A DNA stretch of 64,000 nt from Microbacterium sp. LWH13-1.2 (GCF_038397735.1 NZ_CP151635.1:620001-684000), one strand, 5' to 3'; shown: positions 35,322 through 44,780, numbered from the stretch's first letter. The notes: generated by a model not told the origin, from the sequence alone. Program-made: numbers and translations.

Positions 35322-35426
35322 CGTCCACCGGCATCATTCTGGGAGATTGGAATACGCCGCTGATCTGGGGTAATTCGGCGTGGTTTCGGGTCGTGAATGT
35401 CGGTGGTCCCGTGTTGACTTACGGGT

Positions 35427-36914
35427 ATGAACAGCACCGTGGAGCTTCTGGATCGGGTCATCGCCGACCTCGACACGGTGCTGTCCGATGACGCGCTCGC
35501 CGGGTTGTCGGATGCGGATCGGGTCACGGTTCTGCAGGGTGCGGGGGCTGTCTTCCGGCGTGCGGAGGCGGTGATCGTCGAGACCGTCGCGACGGGTGAT
35601 GCGGGTGACCTTCCGCATTCGGTGGGGTGTCGGGGTGTGAATGAGTTGTTGCAGCGGACGGTGCGGGTGGATGTGCGGGGTGCGTCCCGGGTCGACACGG
35701 TCGTCGATCTGGTGCGGCGGCCGGTGAGTCTGGCGGGGGAGCGGATGCCGGCGCGGTGGTCGGAGTTGCGGCTCGCGCTGTTGGATGGGGTGGTCGGGGT
35801 GGCGGGGTTTCTCGCGGCGACGGGTCCGATCGAGCGGGTGTGGGATCGTCTCAGCGTGGATCAACGGTTGGCGGCGGATGTCGCGTTGGCGGGGTGCGCG
35901 CGCGGGCACGGGGTCGACACGGGCGTCGAAGAGGGCGAATCGGGTCCGGCGCCGACGGCGCAGGATTTGAAGGCTCTTGCGGAGGATCTCGCGTCGATGT
36001 TCGACCCGGACGGGGAAGAACCGAAGGATGAGGACTCCCGCCGTCGCCGAGGCATCACGATCGGCCGGTTGACGGACGGTGTGCATGCGATCCGGGGGTA
36101 TCTGACCCCGGACGTCGCGGCACAGCTGCAGCTGATCATGGACGCGATCCTCAACCCCAAGGGTGATGGCCCGCCGATGCCCGGAGTGCACTTCGCCCCC
36201 AGCGACGGCGCGGATGCTGGCTCTGGCTCTGGCTGTGACCCTGGCTCTGACGTCGATGCGGATGCGGATCCGTTCAACTCGGATCCGCGGTGCGTGCTCG
36301 ATGACCGCACCGCGTCGCAGAAACGCCACGACGCTCTGGCGATGGTGTTCGCGATCGCGGCCCGCCACAACGACATGCCCACCCTCGGTGGGGCATCACC
36401 GGTGCTCGTCGTCACCGTCGAGGCGAAAGACCTCGCCGGCGGCACGGGCGGCAACGGCGGCTGGGCGACGATCCCCGGATCCGGTGCCCACATCCCTGTC
36501 TCGGTCGCCGCGCACGTCGCCTGCGCCGGTTCGATCCAGCGGGTGCTGATGGAGGAGGGCCGGATCATCGGCATCACCACCACCGACCGGGTCTTCACCG
36601 TGCACCAACGCCGAGCGATCATCGCCCGCGACAAGGAATGCCTGATCCCCGGCTGTCATGTTCCCGCGTCATGGTGCGAGATCCACCACGTCACCGAACA
36701 TGCGAGGGGCGGGCCGACGCACACGGACAACGGTGTGCCGTTGTGCTGGTGGCACCACCGATCCCTCGGCACCTCCGGGTGGGAGATCCGCATGGACGAG
36801 GGCCTCCCGCAGGTGCGGGGACCGCGATGGTGGGACCCCGACCAACGCTGGCGCACCCCGAGACTCAGCGCTGCCCGACTGACACTCCCCGCGCACCTCG
36901 CCCGCGCTGGGTGA
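35427..36914 (+). CDS. DUF222-HNH protein (13E12 repeat family)
   Basis: This 495-aa protein has an N-terminal DUF222 region (1-340) and a C-terminal HNH nuclease-like domain: CLIPGCHVPASWCEIHHV, then HTDNGVPLCWWHH. Such genes occur in many copies in actinobacterial genomes and some behave like mobile elements. A low-complexity Gly/Ser/Asp/Ala stretch near residue 260-280 (GSGSGCDPGSDVDADAD) is encoded by hexanucleotide repeats. The first third uses more GGG, GGT and TTG codons than neighbouring genes, hinting at separate ancestry. No clear ribosome-binding site precedes the ATG. Function not established. Confidence 0.9.
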   Translation: MNSTVELLDRVIADLDTVLSDDALAGLSDADRVTVLQGAGAVFRRAEAVIVETVATGDAGDLPHSVGCRGVNELLQRTVRVDVRGASRVDTVVDLVRRPVSLAGERMPARWSELRLALLDGVVGVAGFLAATGPIERVWDRLSVDQRLAADVALAGCARGHGVDTGVEEGESGPAPTAQDLKALAEDLASMFDPDGEEPKDEDSRRRRGITIGRLTDGVHAIRGYLTPDVAAQLQLIMDAILNPKGDGPPMPGVHFAPSDGADAGSGSGCDPGSDVDADADPFNSDPRCVLDDRTASQKRHDALAMVFAIAARHNDMPTLGGASPVLVVTVEAKDLAGGTGGNGGWATIPGSGAHIPVSVAAHVACAGSIQRVLMEEGRIIGITTTDRVFTVHQRRAIIARDKECLIPGCHVPASWCEIHHVTEHARGGPTHTDNGVPLCWWHHRSLGTSGWEIRMDEGLPQVRGPRWWDPDQRWRTPRLSAARLTLPAHLARAG

Positions 36915-36945
36915 TGCGGACGAGACCGACGGTCACCGCATCACC
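36910..36945. terminator. Inverted repeat containing both convergent stop codons
   Basis: GGTGATGCGG (36910-36919) pairs perfectly with CCGCATCACC (36936-36945), with a 16-base loop. The left arm holds the TGA of the HNH gene and the right arm holds the TGA of the HAD gene. Confidence 0.65.
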
Positions 36946-37591
36946 GAACCGTGAGCTCGAATCCGTCGGCCGTCGGCACGACAGCCACCTGGGTGAGGTC
37001 ATCGACATGGAAGGTCGGTTCATGGGAGATCGCGTGAGAGCCCACGCCGATCACCCGCATCCCTGCGGCATGGGCGGCCTGGATGCCTGCGCCCGAGTCC
37101 TCGAACACGACACAGTCGGCAGGGTCGACGCCGAGCATCTTCGCGCCCAGCAGGAAGCCCTCAGGATCCGGCTTCGACGCCGACACGTTTTCCGCGGTCA
37201 CAGTCAGCGAGGGAACGGCGAGACCCGCCTGCCCCATGCGCGCATTCATCAGCGTGAGATCGGCCGAGGTCACGATCGCGTGCGGGTAGGGGAGCAGCGC
37301 CGAAAGAAGCTCATCCGCGCCCTCGATCGCGACCACTCCGTCGACGTCCTGGCTCTCGTTCGCCAGCATCACGGCGTTCTCCCGGATGTTGATCTCGTGA
37401 TCGCGCTCCGGCAGCATGATTGCCATACTCTGATGTCCCTGACGGCCGTGCACGACGCTCAGCACCGTCGCGGGGTCGATCCCGTGCGGCGCGGCCCAGG
37501 CCAGCCACAGGCGCTCCACGACGGCCGTCGAATCGACGAGGGTGCCGTCCATGTCGAGCAGGACGGCGCGGGCGCTGATGGTCTCGGTCAT
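36941..37591 (-). CDS. HAD-family sugar-phosphatase-like hydrolase
   Basis: This 216-aa HAD subfamily IA phosphatase has nucleophile motif LLDMDGTLVDS, motif II Thr/Ser in VTSAD, motif III Lys in SASKPDPEGFLLGA and motif IV FEDSGAGIQAA. Relatives dephosphorylate small sugar phosphates such as 2-deoxyglucose-6-phosphate or glycerol-3-phosphate; the substrate here is not known. It is a single gene, convergent with the HNH gene through a shared palindrome. Confidence 0.9.
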   Translation of the reverse strand: MTETISARAVLLDMDGTLVDSTAVVERLWLAWAAPHGIDPATVLSVVHGRQGHQSMAIMLPERDHEINIRENAVMLANESQDVDGVVAIEGADELLSALLPYPHAIVTSADLTLMNARMGQAGLAVPSLTVTAENVSASKPDPEGFLLGAKMLGVDPADCVVFEDSGAGIQAAHAAGMRVIGVGSHAISHEPTFHVDDLTQVAVVPTADGFELTVR

Positions 37592-37695
37592 CTCCCCAGG
37601 CTAGCGCCGCGGCGTCATGTGCTCGTCGACGACCGAGGCCGAGGCGCTGCGGAATCGCCTGTTCGTGCTTCGAATCATCGTCGAGAACCGCGCGT

Positions 37696-38652
37696 TCAGT
37701 GCGCCGCGCGGTACTCGCTGGGGGAGATGCCGAAGGCCGTCTTGAACGCGCGGCTGAAGTGCGCGGCGTCCACGAACCCCCAGCGTGCGGCGATGGCCGC
37801 GACGGGGCGGTCGGCGAGCATCGGGTCGAGCAGATCGCGTCGGCACTGCTCGAGGCGCCGCGTGCGGATCCACGTCGAGACCGTCACACCCTGCTCCTGG
37901 AACAGCCCGTGCAGGTGTCTCGTCGAGATGAAGTGCGCCGACGCGATCGAGGCGGGCCCGAGGTCGGTCGAGGCGAGGTTGCGGTCGATGTACGAGCGGA
38001 TGCGCTGCACGAGCGCGCGGTGCGGATCGGCCGACACCTCGTCGAGCCCGAGTTCTCGCGTGAAGACGGTCGTGACGAGGTCGAGGGCGCTGTGCGCCAG
38101 TCGTGCGCCGGTGGTTCCGGCGAGCTGATCGAGGTTGCCGGCGAGCTGTGTGAGGTAGGGCACGACCATTCCGCCGAGCCCGCCCTGCCCCGAGATCCGC
38201 ACGGCCGTGAGTTGACCGACCATGTCGGCCGGAAGGCTGATCAGGTGCTTGGGGAACATCACGACCATGGTGCGGAAGTCGTCGTCGAACACGAGGGAGT
38301 ACGGGCGATCGGTGTCGTACACGGCCAGGTCGCCCGCCTGCAGCACGGCTTCGCGGTCGTCCTGGATCAGCATCCCGGTTCCGGCGAGCATCAGGCTGAG
38401 CTTGAAGTAGGACCTGTCGCTGCGGGCGATCAGCTCTGGGGTGCGTTCGACGACATGCGAGGTCGCGCGCACCTCGTTCACGTGCACCTCGTCGACGGAT
38501 GCTCCGCGGATCACCCCTCGGAAGTGGTCGGGACCGTTGGTCGAGACCTGAAGGGGGACGAACGACTCCGACACCGCGGCCCGGAACTCGCTGATATTGC
38601 GCGCGATGAGCGTGGATACCGACTCGGCGGGGGCTGCGGGCACACCGTTCAT
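37696..38652 (-). CDS. AraC-family regulator, FeaR-like
   Basis: The product has 318 aa with the same architecture as the regulator at 15010: a FeaR-type sensor domain (LMLAGTGMLIQDDREAVLQAGDLAVYDTDRPYSLVF, FRTMVVMFPKHL) and a C-terminal AraC double helix-turn-helix ending GFVDAAHFSRAFKTAFGISPSEYR. ATG follows GAGGTG. No obvious target gene is adjacent; neighbours are a HAD phosphatase and a DUF998 protein. The amine oxidase 4 kb away is one candidate target by analogy to FeaR-TynA, though that gene has its own TetR regulator. Confidence 0.87.
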   Translation of the reverse strand: MNGVPAAPAESVSTLIARNISEFRAAVSESFVPLQVSTNGPDHFRGVIRGASVDEVHVNEVRATSHVVERTPELIARSDRSYFKLSLMLAGTGMLIQDDREAVLQAGDLAVYDTDRPYSLVFDDDFRTMVVMFPKHLISLPADMVGQLTAVRISGQGGLGGMVVPYLTQLAGNLDQLAGTTGARLAHSALDLVTTVFTRELGLDEVSADPHRALVQRIRSYIDRNLASTDLGPASIASAHFISTRHLHGLFQEQGVTVSTWIRTRRLEQCRRDLLDPMLADRPVAAIAARWGFVDAAHFSRAFKTAFGISPSEYRAAH

Positions 38653-38763
38653 GACTGATCACCTCGGGTGGTGGAACGACGACGTTGTATACGATCCGTT
38701 CCGTGATGCTATCACCGGCGTGGCCGCGCAGCGAGGCTTCTATGATGTGCTCGGAGGCTGACG

Positions 38764-39870
38764 ATGCGATATCTCGGTGAGAAGGTCATGCAGATCCTGC
38801 GTCAGCTGCGCGGTCCCGACACATCGGATGCCGTGTTCGAGGCGACAGCACTGATCGTCGGCGCCGTCTTCTTCGTGCTCGGCTTCGTGATCGGGTGGCC
38901 GGTCTTCTGGGGTCGGGAGATGGCGATCAGCGGGGCGGGATCCATCGGGATCTTCGCCGCAATCGGTGGGGCCGTCACTGCTCTGCTGGCATTCGGTCTA
39001 GGGCGGCTCGTCGTCCGCCCGGCGGTCGTGGCGCCCGACGGCACGAGAGACGGATTCAGCGTGCCCGGCGATCGGCTTCGCTGGTACGACCTCGCCGCGA
39101 TCGCCTTCGCGCACGTGGCGATCGCGTACCTGGGCTGGCTCGGCATCGCCGAGCTTCTCGAGCGCAGCTTCACGGACGCGCCGGTCTTCGCCTTCCCCGG
39201 AGCAGTCCTGGTCGCGGTGGCGTTCGCACTCACCGCTTACGTGACGTTCCTCAGCGCCGTCGCGCTCACGCCGACCGTCCTGTCGCTGGTGCTCGCGGTG
39301 TTCCTCGTGGTCGGCGCGTTCGCCGCGATGCTCGCGTCCAGCGACGTGCACTGGTGGCGCGACAACCTCTCGGCTCTGGGCATGAGCACGAACAGCGCCT
39401 CCGTCGCCTTCAACGTGACGCTGGTGATCGCCGGTGTCATGGTCACCACGATCTCGCGCTACGCGACGGCGGGGCTGCCGATCGACGACCCCATCGATCG
39501 GCGGGGCCGGTTCGTCGTGCGGGGCGGTCTGATCCTGATGGGCATCTTCCTCGCCTGCGTCGGGATCTTCCCCGTCGACGAGTTCTTCCTCGTGCACAAC
39601 ACGGTGGCCACCGGGATGGTGGTGGTGTTCGCCGTCGTCGTCGTGGGGCTGCCGTGGTTCCTCCGAGCGATCCCGCGGGTCTTCGTCGCGTTCGGGTGGG
39701 CCTACGTGCTGGTGATCGTCCTGCTCGCCGCGTTCTTCGCCGTGGGCTATTACAACCTCACCGCGGTCGAGCTGATCGCCGCCGTGCTGATCTTCAGCTG
39801 GATCATCGTGTTCCTGCGCACCGCGGGTTCGGTCGGCACCGAGCACCGCGGCGACCCCGTGCCCGCCTGA
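38764..39870 (+). CDS. DUF998-type membrane protein
   Basis: This 368-aa integral membrane protein has about eight hydrophobic helices, starting near residue 27. The segment WWRDNLSALGMS, then LVHN and a later FPVDEFFLVH, matches the DUF998 family (the DNLSALG pattern). No enzymatic motif is visible and the function is unknown. It ends 10 bases from the convergent rpiR-type stop. Confidence 0.85.
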   Translation: MRYLGEKVMQILRQLRGPDTSDAVFEATALIVGAVFFVLGFVIGWPVFWGREMAISGAGSIGIFAAIGGAVTALLAFGLGRLVVRPAVVAPDGTRDGFSVPGDRLRWYDLAAIAFAHVAIAYLGWLGIAELLERSFTDAPVFAFPGAVLVAVAFALTAYVTFLSAVALTPTVLSLVLAVFLVVGAFAAMLASSDVHWWRDNLSALGMSTNSASVAFNVTLVIAGVMVTTISRYATAGLPIDDPIDRRGRFVVRGGLILMGIFLACVGIFPVDEFFLVHNTVATGMVVVFAVVVVGLPWFLRAIPRVFVAFGWAYVLVIVLLAAFFAVGYYNLTAVELIAAVLIFSWIIVFLRTAGSVGTEHRGDPVPA

Positions 39871-39880
39871 GGCCCGCGCG

Positions 39881-40735
39881 TCAACGCAGCGTCTGCGTGG
39901 CCTCGGCCGTGCGCTGCAACGCGTGCACGGAGTGGGCGTGGCGTTTCTGGGCCACGCCCACGAACAGGCAGTCGACCAGAGCGAGCTGGGCGATCCTGCT
40001 GACCATGGCGCCCGCCCGGAAGCGCGGTTCGCGGGCGTGGCTGAGCAGCGAATGGTCGACCTCGGCCGCGATCGGGGAATCGGATGCTCCGGTGATGCCG
40101 ATCGTGGTGCTCGCCGCGGATCGTGCCGTCTGCACGAAGTGCAGCGTCTCGCGCGTCGTGCCCGAGTGGGAGAAGGCGATCGCGACCGTCTTCCTGGCTC
40201 CGAGCGCGGCCGCTGCGCTCGCCTCGTGCGCGTCGGTGAGGACGATCGCGGTATGCCCGATGCGCAGCAGCTTGTGGCCGAGGTCCGCCGCGACCAGACC
40301 GCTCGCACCGATGCCGAAGAGCAGGATGCGATCGGCCTCGTCTACCGCGTCGACGGCGGCTGCGAGCACGTCGTAGTCGAGGCCGGCGATCGTCTCCTCG
40401 ATCGACAGGAGCTCGAGCGCGGCGACCTTGGCGGTGGCCTCGCGGAGCGAGTCCGCCGAGGAGATCTCCGAGCCGAACCCCGACGAGGCGGGGAACTGCG
40501 CGGACTCCCGGCCGAGTTCGGTGGCCAGGGCCATCCGGAGAGCCGCATAGCCGTTCACGCCGATCGCTCGACAGAAACGTACGACGGAGGCGACCGAGGT
40601 GGCGCACACGGACGCGATCTCGGTGATCGTGCTGTCGACGACGATGCGCGGATCATCGGAGATCGTGCGGGCGATGCGGGCGAGCGACGGTGGCAGCGTC
40701 TCGGCCGCCGTGGCGATCGTCGTCTGGATGCTCAT
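39881..40735 (-). CDS. RpiR/MurR-family regulator
   Basis: The product has 284 aa with an N-terminal RpiR helix-turn-helix (TITEIASVCATSVASVVRFCRAIGVNGYAALRMAL) and a C-terminal SIS sugar-phosphate-binding domain (ILLFGIGASGLVAADLGHKL, AIAFSHSGTTRETL). It is divergent from a BadF-type kinase and murQ, so it very likely senses MurNAc-6-phosphate or GlcNAc-6-phosphate in wall recycling, as MurR does. Confidence 0.9.
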   Translation of the reverse strand: MSIQTTIATAAETLPPSLARIARTISDDPRIVVDSTITEIASVCATSVASVVRFCRAIGVNGYAALRMALATELGRESAQFPASSGFGSEISSADSLREATAKVAALELLSIEETIAGLDYDVLAAAVDAVDEADRILLFGIGASGLVAADLGHKLLRIGHTAIVLTDAHEASAAAALGARKTVAIAFSHSGTTRETLHFVQTARSAASTTIGITGASDSPIAAEVDHSLLSHAREPRFRAGAMVSRIAQLALVDCLFVGVAQKRHAHSVHALQRTAEATQTLR

Positions 40736-40788
40736 TGCTCTCCTGCGTCGAGGCTGGTCCCGGTCTGAACAATTCTTTCATGACTGTC

Positions 40789-40802
40789 TCTACATGCGTA
40801 GA
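40789..40802. promoter_or_regulatory. Candidate operator TCTAC-N4-GTAGA
   Basis: A perfect 5-bp inverted repeat around ATGC lies between the divergent RpiR and kinase genes, 8 bases before the kinase ATG. The 75-bp gap is markedly AT-richer than the surrounding genes. Confidence 0.45.
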
Positions 40803-40810
40803 CTATTTCC

Positions 40811-41788
40811 ATGCCTTCTCCGCGCGCCGTCATCGCCGTCGATCTCGGCAAGTCGCGGTGCCGCGCAGTGCTCTTCGAACCGAGCGCTCATGCTGCGGAC
40901 CAGAAGGGGCAGGGTCCTCGCCGCCCCCTCTACGACGGTGTCGGAGCGCCCGGTCTCGCGTCCTCCGACGGCGTGGACGCCGCGCTCGAGGCCATTCTTC
41001 CGCTGAGCGCTCATCTCGATCAGTCGGTCGCCGCCGTGTCGATCGGCGCGGCCGGTGCGTGGACGGCGCCGACTGCGGCAGCCGCGCTCGCCCGGCGACT
41101 CCGCGCCGAGCTCCACGCACCGGTAGTCGTGACGTCTGACGTGGTGTCGGCTCACGCCGGCGCGCTCGGCGGGTCGCCCGGGGTGCTCCTCATCGCCGGT
41201 ACAGGAGCCGCGGCGCTCGGCCTCGGCGCGGAAGACGGCGCCGACAGCGATGGCGATGGGGTCGACCGCCGTGAGGGTGCCAGGCTCGTCGACGGCTGGG
41301 GGCCCGAGCTCGGTGACCTCGGCAGCGGCTCCTGGCTCGGGCGAGAGGCGCTGCGCGCGGTGCTGCGAGCCTCCGTCGATCTGGGGCCGTCGACGGTGCT
41401 GACCGATGCCGTGAAGAGTCCGGTGGGTACCCCGTCGGCGATTCCTGCGTGGCTGGCGAGCACCGCTCCGCTCGCACGACGCCTCGCGACACTCGCGCCC
41501 CTCGTGCTCGACGCTGCGGAATCGGGTGATCGCACCGCCGGTGAGATCGTCGCCGAGGGCATCCGTCTTCTCGTCGCCTCGGCCGTCGCGGCCGGCCCCG
41601 CGTCTCGTCCGGTCGCGCTGCATGGCGGACTGACCGACCACCTCTGGTTCCGCGCGGGTCTCGAGGCCGCCCTGTGTTCGGGCGGGCGCGACGTCGTGCC
41701 GCCCGCGGGTGACGCTCTCGACGGCGCACTCCTGCTCGCCGAGCGCACCGATCTTCCCCATGAAAGGTTCGTCCACCGTGCCGAATGA
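40811..41788 (+). CDS. BadF/BadG-type sugar kinase, likely for MurNAc/GlcNAc
   Basis: This 325-aa ASKHA-fold kinase has an N-terminal phosphate-1 loop VIAVDLGKSRCRAVLF, a LLIAGTGAAALG adenosine/phosphate-2 region, and WGPELGDLGSGSWLGREALRA as in N-acetylglucosamine kinases of the BadF/BadG family. MurK of this family phosphorylates MurNAc and GlcNAc, and the overlap with murQ (11 bases with the start I chose) makes that the best guess. No PTS MurNAc transporter is next to it, which fits a kinase-based route. Confidence 0.8.
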   Translation: MPSPRAVIAVDLGKSRCRAVLFEPSAHAADQKGQGPRRPLYDGVGAPGLASSDGVDAALEAILPLSAHLDQSVAAVSIGAAGAWTAPTAAAALARRLRAELHAPVVVTSDVVSAHAGALGGSPGVLLIAGTGAAALGLGAEDGADSDGDGVDRREGARLVDGWGPELGDLGSGSWLGREALRAVLRASVDLGPSTVLTDAVKSPVGTPSAIPAWLASTAPLARRLATLAPLVLDAAESGDRTAGEIVAEGIRLLVASAVAAGPASRPVALHGGLTDHLWFRAGLEAALCSGGRDVVPPAGDALDGALLLAERTDLPHERFVHRAE

Positions 41789-42713
41789 CCCCTCCAGATT
41801 GAACGACCTCCTCGACGTGCTGTCGACGCTCGGAACCGAAGCATCCTCGCCCGAGCGCGGCGATCTCGACCTGCTCGACACGATCGAACTCGTGAACCGG
41901 ATGAACGCCGAGGACCGCCGCGTCCCTGAAGCGGTCGCCGAATGCAGCGGCGAGATCGCTGCTGCCGTCGACGGCATCACGGCGCGCTTCCGCGAAGGAG
42001 GACGCCTGATCTACATCGGTGCCGGTACAGCCGGACGCATAGGGGTGCTCGACGCCAGCGAGTGCCCTCCCACCTTCGGCACGGATCCGTCGATGGTCGT
42101 CGGGCTCATCGCCGGAGGCGAGACGGCCATCCGATCCGCGGTCGAGAACGCCGAGGACGACGCCGAGGCCGCGGGCCTGTCACTGCGTGAGATCGGGCTG
42201 ACCGAGCGCGACACGGTCGTCGGGATCTCCGCCTCCGGGCGCACACCGTATGTCGTGGGAGGGCTGGAGTTCGCCCGTGGTGTCGGCGCGCTCACCGTAG
42301 CGATCGCCTCGAACGCGGCGTCCGACATCGGCGCGGAGGCGGACATCGCAATCGAGGTGGTCACGGGCCCCGAGTTCATCTCGGGCTCGACGCGTCTGAA
42401 GTCGGGAACGGCGCAGAAGCTCGTCGTGAACATGCTGACCACGCTGTCGATGATCAAGCTCGGCAAGACGCATCGCGGGGTGATGGTCGACCTGCTCGCG
42501 ACGAACGAGAAGCTTCACGCTCGTTCGATCCGCACGGTCACCGAACTCACCGGTTCCACGGTCGAGGAGGCCGCCGCCGCCCTGGTCTCGGCGGACGGGT
42601 CGGTCAAGCTCGCGATCCTGATGCTGTCGACCGGGGCACCGGCGGATCGCTCGGCTCAGGCACTCCGTGATGCGGACGGCGTCCTGCGCGTCGCGATCGC
42701 CGAGCTCTCGTGA
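41778..42713 (+). CDS. murQ: N-acetylmuramic acid 6-phosphate etherase
   Basis: MurQ cleaves the lactyl ether of MurNAc-6-phosphate to give GlcNAc-6-phosphate and D-lactate during peptidoglycan recycling. The 311 aa have the SIS fold and signature IYIGAGTAGRIGVLDASECPPTFG, GISASGRTPYVVGG, and SGSTRLKSGTAQKLVVNML. I chose GTG at 41778 because AAAGG lies upstream; an ATG six codons earlier has no ribosome-binding site. It is coupled to the kinase gene by overlap. Confidence 0.94.
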   Translation: MPNDPSRLNDLLDVLSTLGTEASSPERGDLDLLDTIELVNRMNAEDRRVPEAVAECSGEIAAAVDGITARFREGGRLIYIGAGTAGRIGVLDASECPPTFGTDPSMVVGLIAGGETAIRSAVENAEDDAEAAGLSLREIGLTERDTVVGISASGRTPYVVGGLEFARGVGALTVAIASNAASDIGAEADIAIEVVTGPEFISGSTRLKSGTAQKLVVNMLTTLSMIKLGKTHRGVMVDLLATNEKLHARSIRTVTELTGSTVEEAAAALVSADGSVKLAILMLSTGAPADRSAQALRDADGVLRVAIAELS

Positions 42714-42783
42714 GGGGCACCCTCGATGCGTGCTTCCGCCGGGGAGCGCCCGACGAGAGCGACGCCGCGCACCCGGGCTCGGG

Positions 42784-44763
42784 TCAATGGTCGCAGGTGC
42801 AGGATCCGCCACCACCGCAGCATCCGGGCGCTGTCGAGCCGTGCGCCTGAGATGACGGGGGCACGTCCATGGCGGGGTTCTGGTCGAGGAAGCCGTTCGG
42901 CGTGAACCGGAACCCGGCATAGTCGACGGGCATGATCGGCCAATCCTCGGTGCGGGGGAAGTGGGTCAGTCCGAACGTGTGCCACAGCACGATGTCCTCG
43001 CCGTCGAGCGAGCGGTCACCGGCCGAGTACTCGGGCAGACCGGATCCGCCCTGGTGCGCGTTGGGGTACCGACCGGCCGGCCAGTTCTGCCCCTGCTCGT
43101 GCTGCGTCGCCCACAGATGCTTGGTCGCGAACGTCGCGCGCGCCGCGACGGACGACGCGGGATCCGCCATCAGCAGCGCCGTCGGCTCGGGGATCAGGTG
43201 GTACGCGGTAGGGCGTCCGACGTGGTTCGTGCGGGTCGTGCTCTGCACCTCCCAGGCGCGTGCGACCGAGGTGTCGGCCTCGCGCTGGGCCTCGAGCTCC
43301 GTGCGGAGCTGCGTCTCGGACCAGGTGAACGCGTTGCCGAACGGATTGTCCGGACCCATCGGGATGCGCTGCGCGTCGATCTCGAAGAGACGGTTCTCGT
43401 CGCCGTCGATCGCGACGTCGAGTCGAGCGCAGAACAGGTGCTGATGCACGGGGGCGAACACGCCGGGCGCGAGCTCGGTCGCGTGCTTCTGCCGCACGCC
43501 GGGCTCGCCGGCTCCGGCGAACACGATGCCGGTCGCCTTAGCCACGACCTCGATCGAGCCGTCGAGCGAGAAGTTCCAGTAGAAGCCGTAGTCGTAGTTG
43601 CCGATCGTCGAGAAGTACGAGATCACGAAACGGCGCGAGCGGCGAACGTCCGAGCGCCCGGCGAGGTCGGTGTGCTTCCAGAGGATTCCGTAGTCCTCCT
43701 CGTGCATGCAGACGACATTCGGGATGCGCACGGGGTTGCCGTGGTCGTCGGCGACGTAGCCGTCGAGGTAGCGGATCACCCCCAGGCAGTCGCAGCCCAG
43801 CTCGAGATGGTTCGCGTTCTTGCCGAGCAGGTACTCGCCGGCGTCGAAGTAGCTGATCCAGAATCGGCCCGGAGCGGTGTCGCCGTATGGCACGACCATC
43901 TCGGGCACGCTCGCCCGGCTGAGCACCGACCGGCCGTCGAAGGCGACGTCGTGCAGCACGAGTCCCTCGCGGGCGTTGAAGCTCACTCGCATCGACCAGT
44001 TCTCCCACTCGACGAGGGAACCGGTGACCGCGAAGCTCGGTCCCTCCGGCTGCGTGATCTCGATCGGCTTGAGGGTCGTCCGCGCCGCGCCCTGCACCTC
44101 GGGGTAGTAGTTGCCGTGGCCGGCGGGCACCGGCACGTCGCCCTCGTCGTCGATACGGATCACGCTGCCCGCGGTCAGATCGATGTGCACCACGAGGCCT
44201 TCGACCGGATGCGCCCAGGGTGAGTCGTTCTCGTCGTACTTCAGGAAGGTGAGCGAGCGGATCACTCGGCGCCCCACCTCGTCTGCCCGGCCGGTGTATC
44301 CCGGCGCGAGGGGCCCGCAGAAGGCGAGCTCCATGTGCTCTGCGAGACCGCGCCGCGTCATCGCGGCCTGCCATTCGGGGGATGCCTTGACGATCTCCTC
44401 GGCACGGCCGTACTCCTCGAACAGGTACTGCGGTTGTCCGTACGGCGGGGCATCGTTCGGCACTCGCTCGGTGCGAAGAACCTCGCCGCGGGTGATCGAG
44501 ACGATGACCTCGGTCGCGGTGCCCGTCGCCATGTCGAGCAGCGTGGCGTCGATGCGTCGGTCGATGGGCGCGCCGGGCTTCCACGTAGCGAGCTCCTGCT
44601 TGGTGGGCTCGTCCGGCAGGAGCATCGGCACACGCACGGTCTCGCCGAGCAGGCCGGCGGACTCGAGCACGGCTCGGGCCGCGGCGATCTCGTCGCCGGT
44701 GAGCGGGTCGAGCGGGTGCGGTGTGGCGATCCGGTCGATCGTGACGGGCTGGGGGTGGGACAT
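42784..44763 (-). CDS. Copper-containing primary amine oxidase
   Basis: It oxidises primary amines to aldehydes with release of ammonia and H2O2, using copper and topaquinone. All key residues are present in its 659 aa: base Asp307 (YFDAGEYLL), Tyr390 of NYDY that becomes topaquinone, and copper ligands His440, His442 and His601 (HQHLF; GLTHFPRTEDWP). No signal peptide is seen, so it is cytoplasmic. Tyramine, phenylethylamine or histamine are typical actinobacterial substrates. Unusually, it ends in a Cys-rich tail (GCCGGGGSCTCDH). A TetR-type operator lies 18 bases upstream. Confidence 0.95.
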   Translation of the reverse strand: MSHPQPVTIDRIATPHPLDPLTGDEIAAARAVLESAGLLGETVRVPMLLPDEPTKQELATWKPGAPIDRRIDATLLDMATGTATEVIVSITRGEVLRTERVPNDAPPYGQPQYLFEEYGRAEEIVKASPEWQAAMTRRGLAEHMELAFCGPLAPGYTGRADEVGRRVIRSLTFLKYDENDSPWAHPVEGLVVHIDLTAGSVIRIDDEGDVPVPAGHGNYYPEVQGAARTTLKPIEITQPEGPSFAVTGSLVEWENWSMRVSFNAREGLVLHDVAFDGRSVLSRASVPEMVVPYGDTAPGRFWISYFDAGEYLLGKNANHLELGCDCLGVIRYLDGYVADDHGNPVRIPNVVCMHEEDYGILWKHTDLAGRSDVRRSRRFVISYFSTIGNYDYGFYWNFSLDGSIEVVAKATGIVFAGAGEPGVRQKHATELAPGVFAPVHQHLFCARLDVAIDGDENRLFEIDAQRIPMGPDNPFGNAFTWSETQLRTELEAQREADTSVARAWEVQSTTRTNHVGRPTAYHLIPEPTALLMADPASSVAARATFATKHLWATQHEQGQNWPAGRYPNAHQGGSGLPEYSAGDRSLDGEDIVLWHTFGLTHFPRTEDWPIMPVDYAGFRFTPNGFLDQNPAMDVPPSSQAHGSTAPGCCGGGGSCTCDH

Positions 44764-44780
44764 CGTCGTACCTCACTATT

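Noticed and set aside
35193..36914. Insertion element carrying the DUF222-HNH gene
   Set aside because: No terminal inverted repeats or flanking target duplications could be found, although short repeats and different codon use are present.
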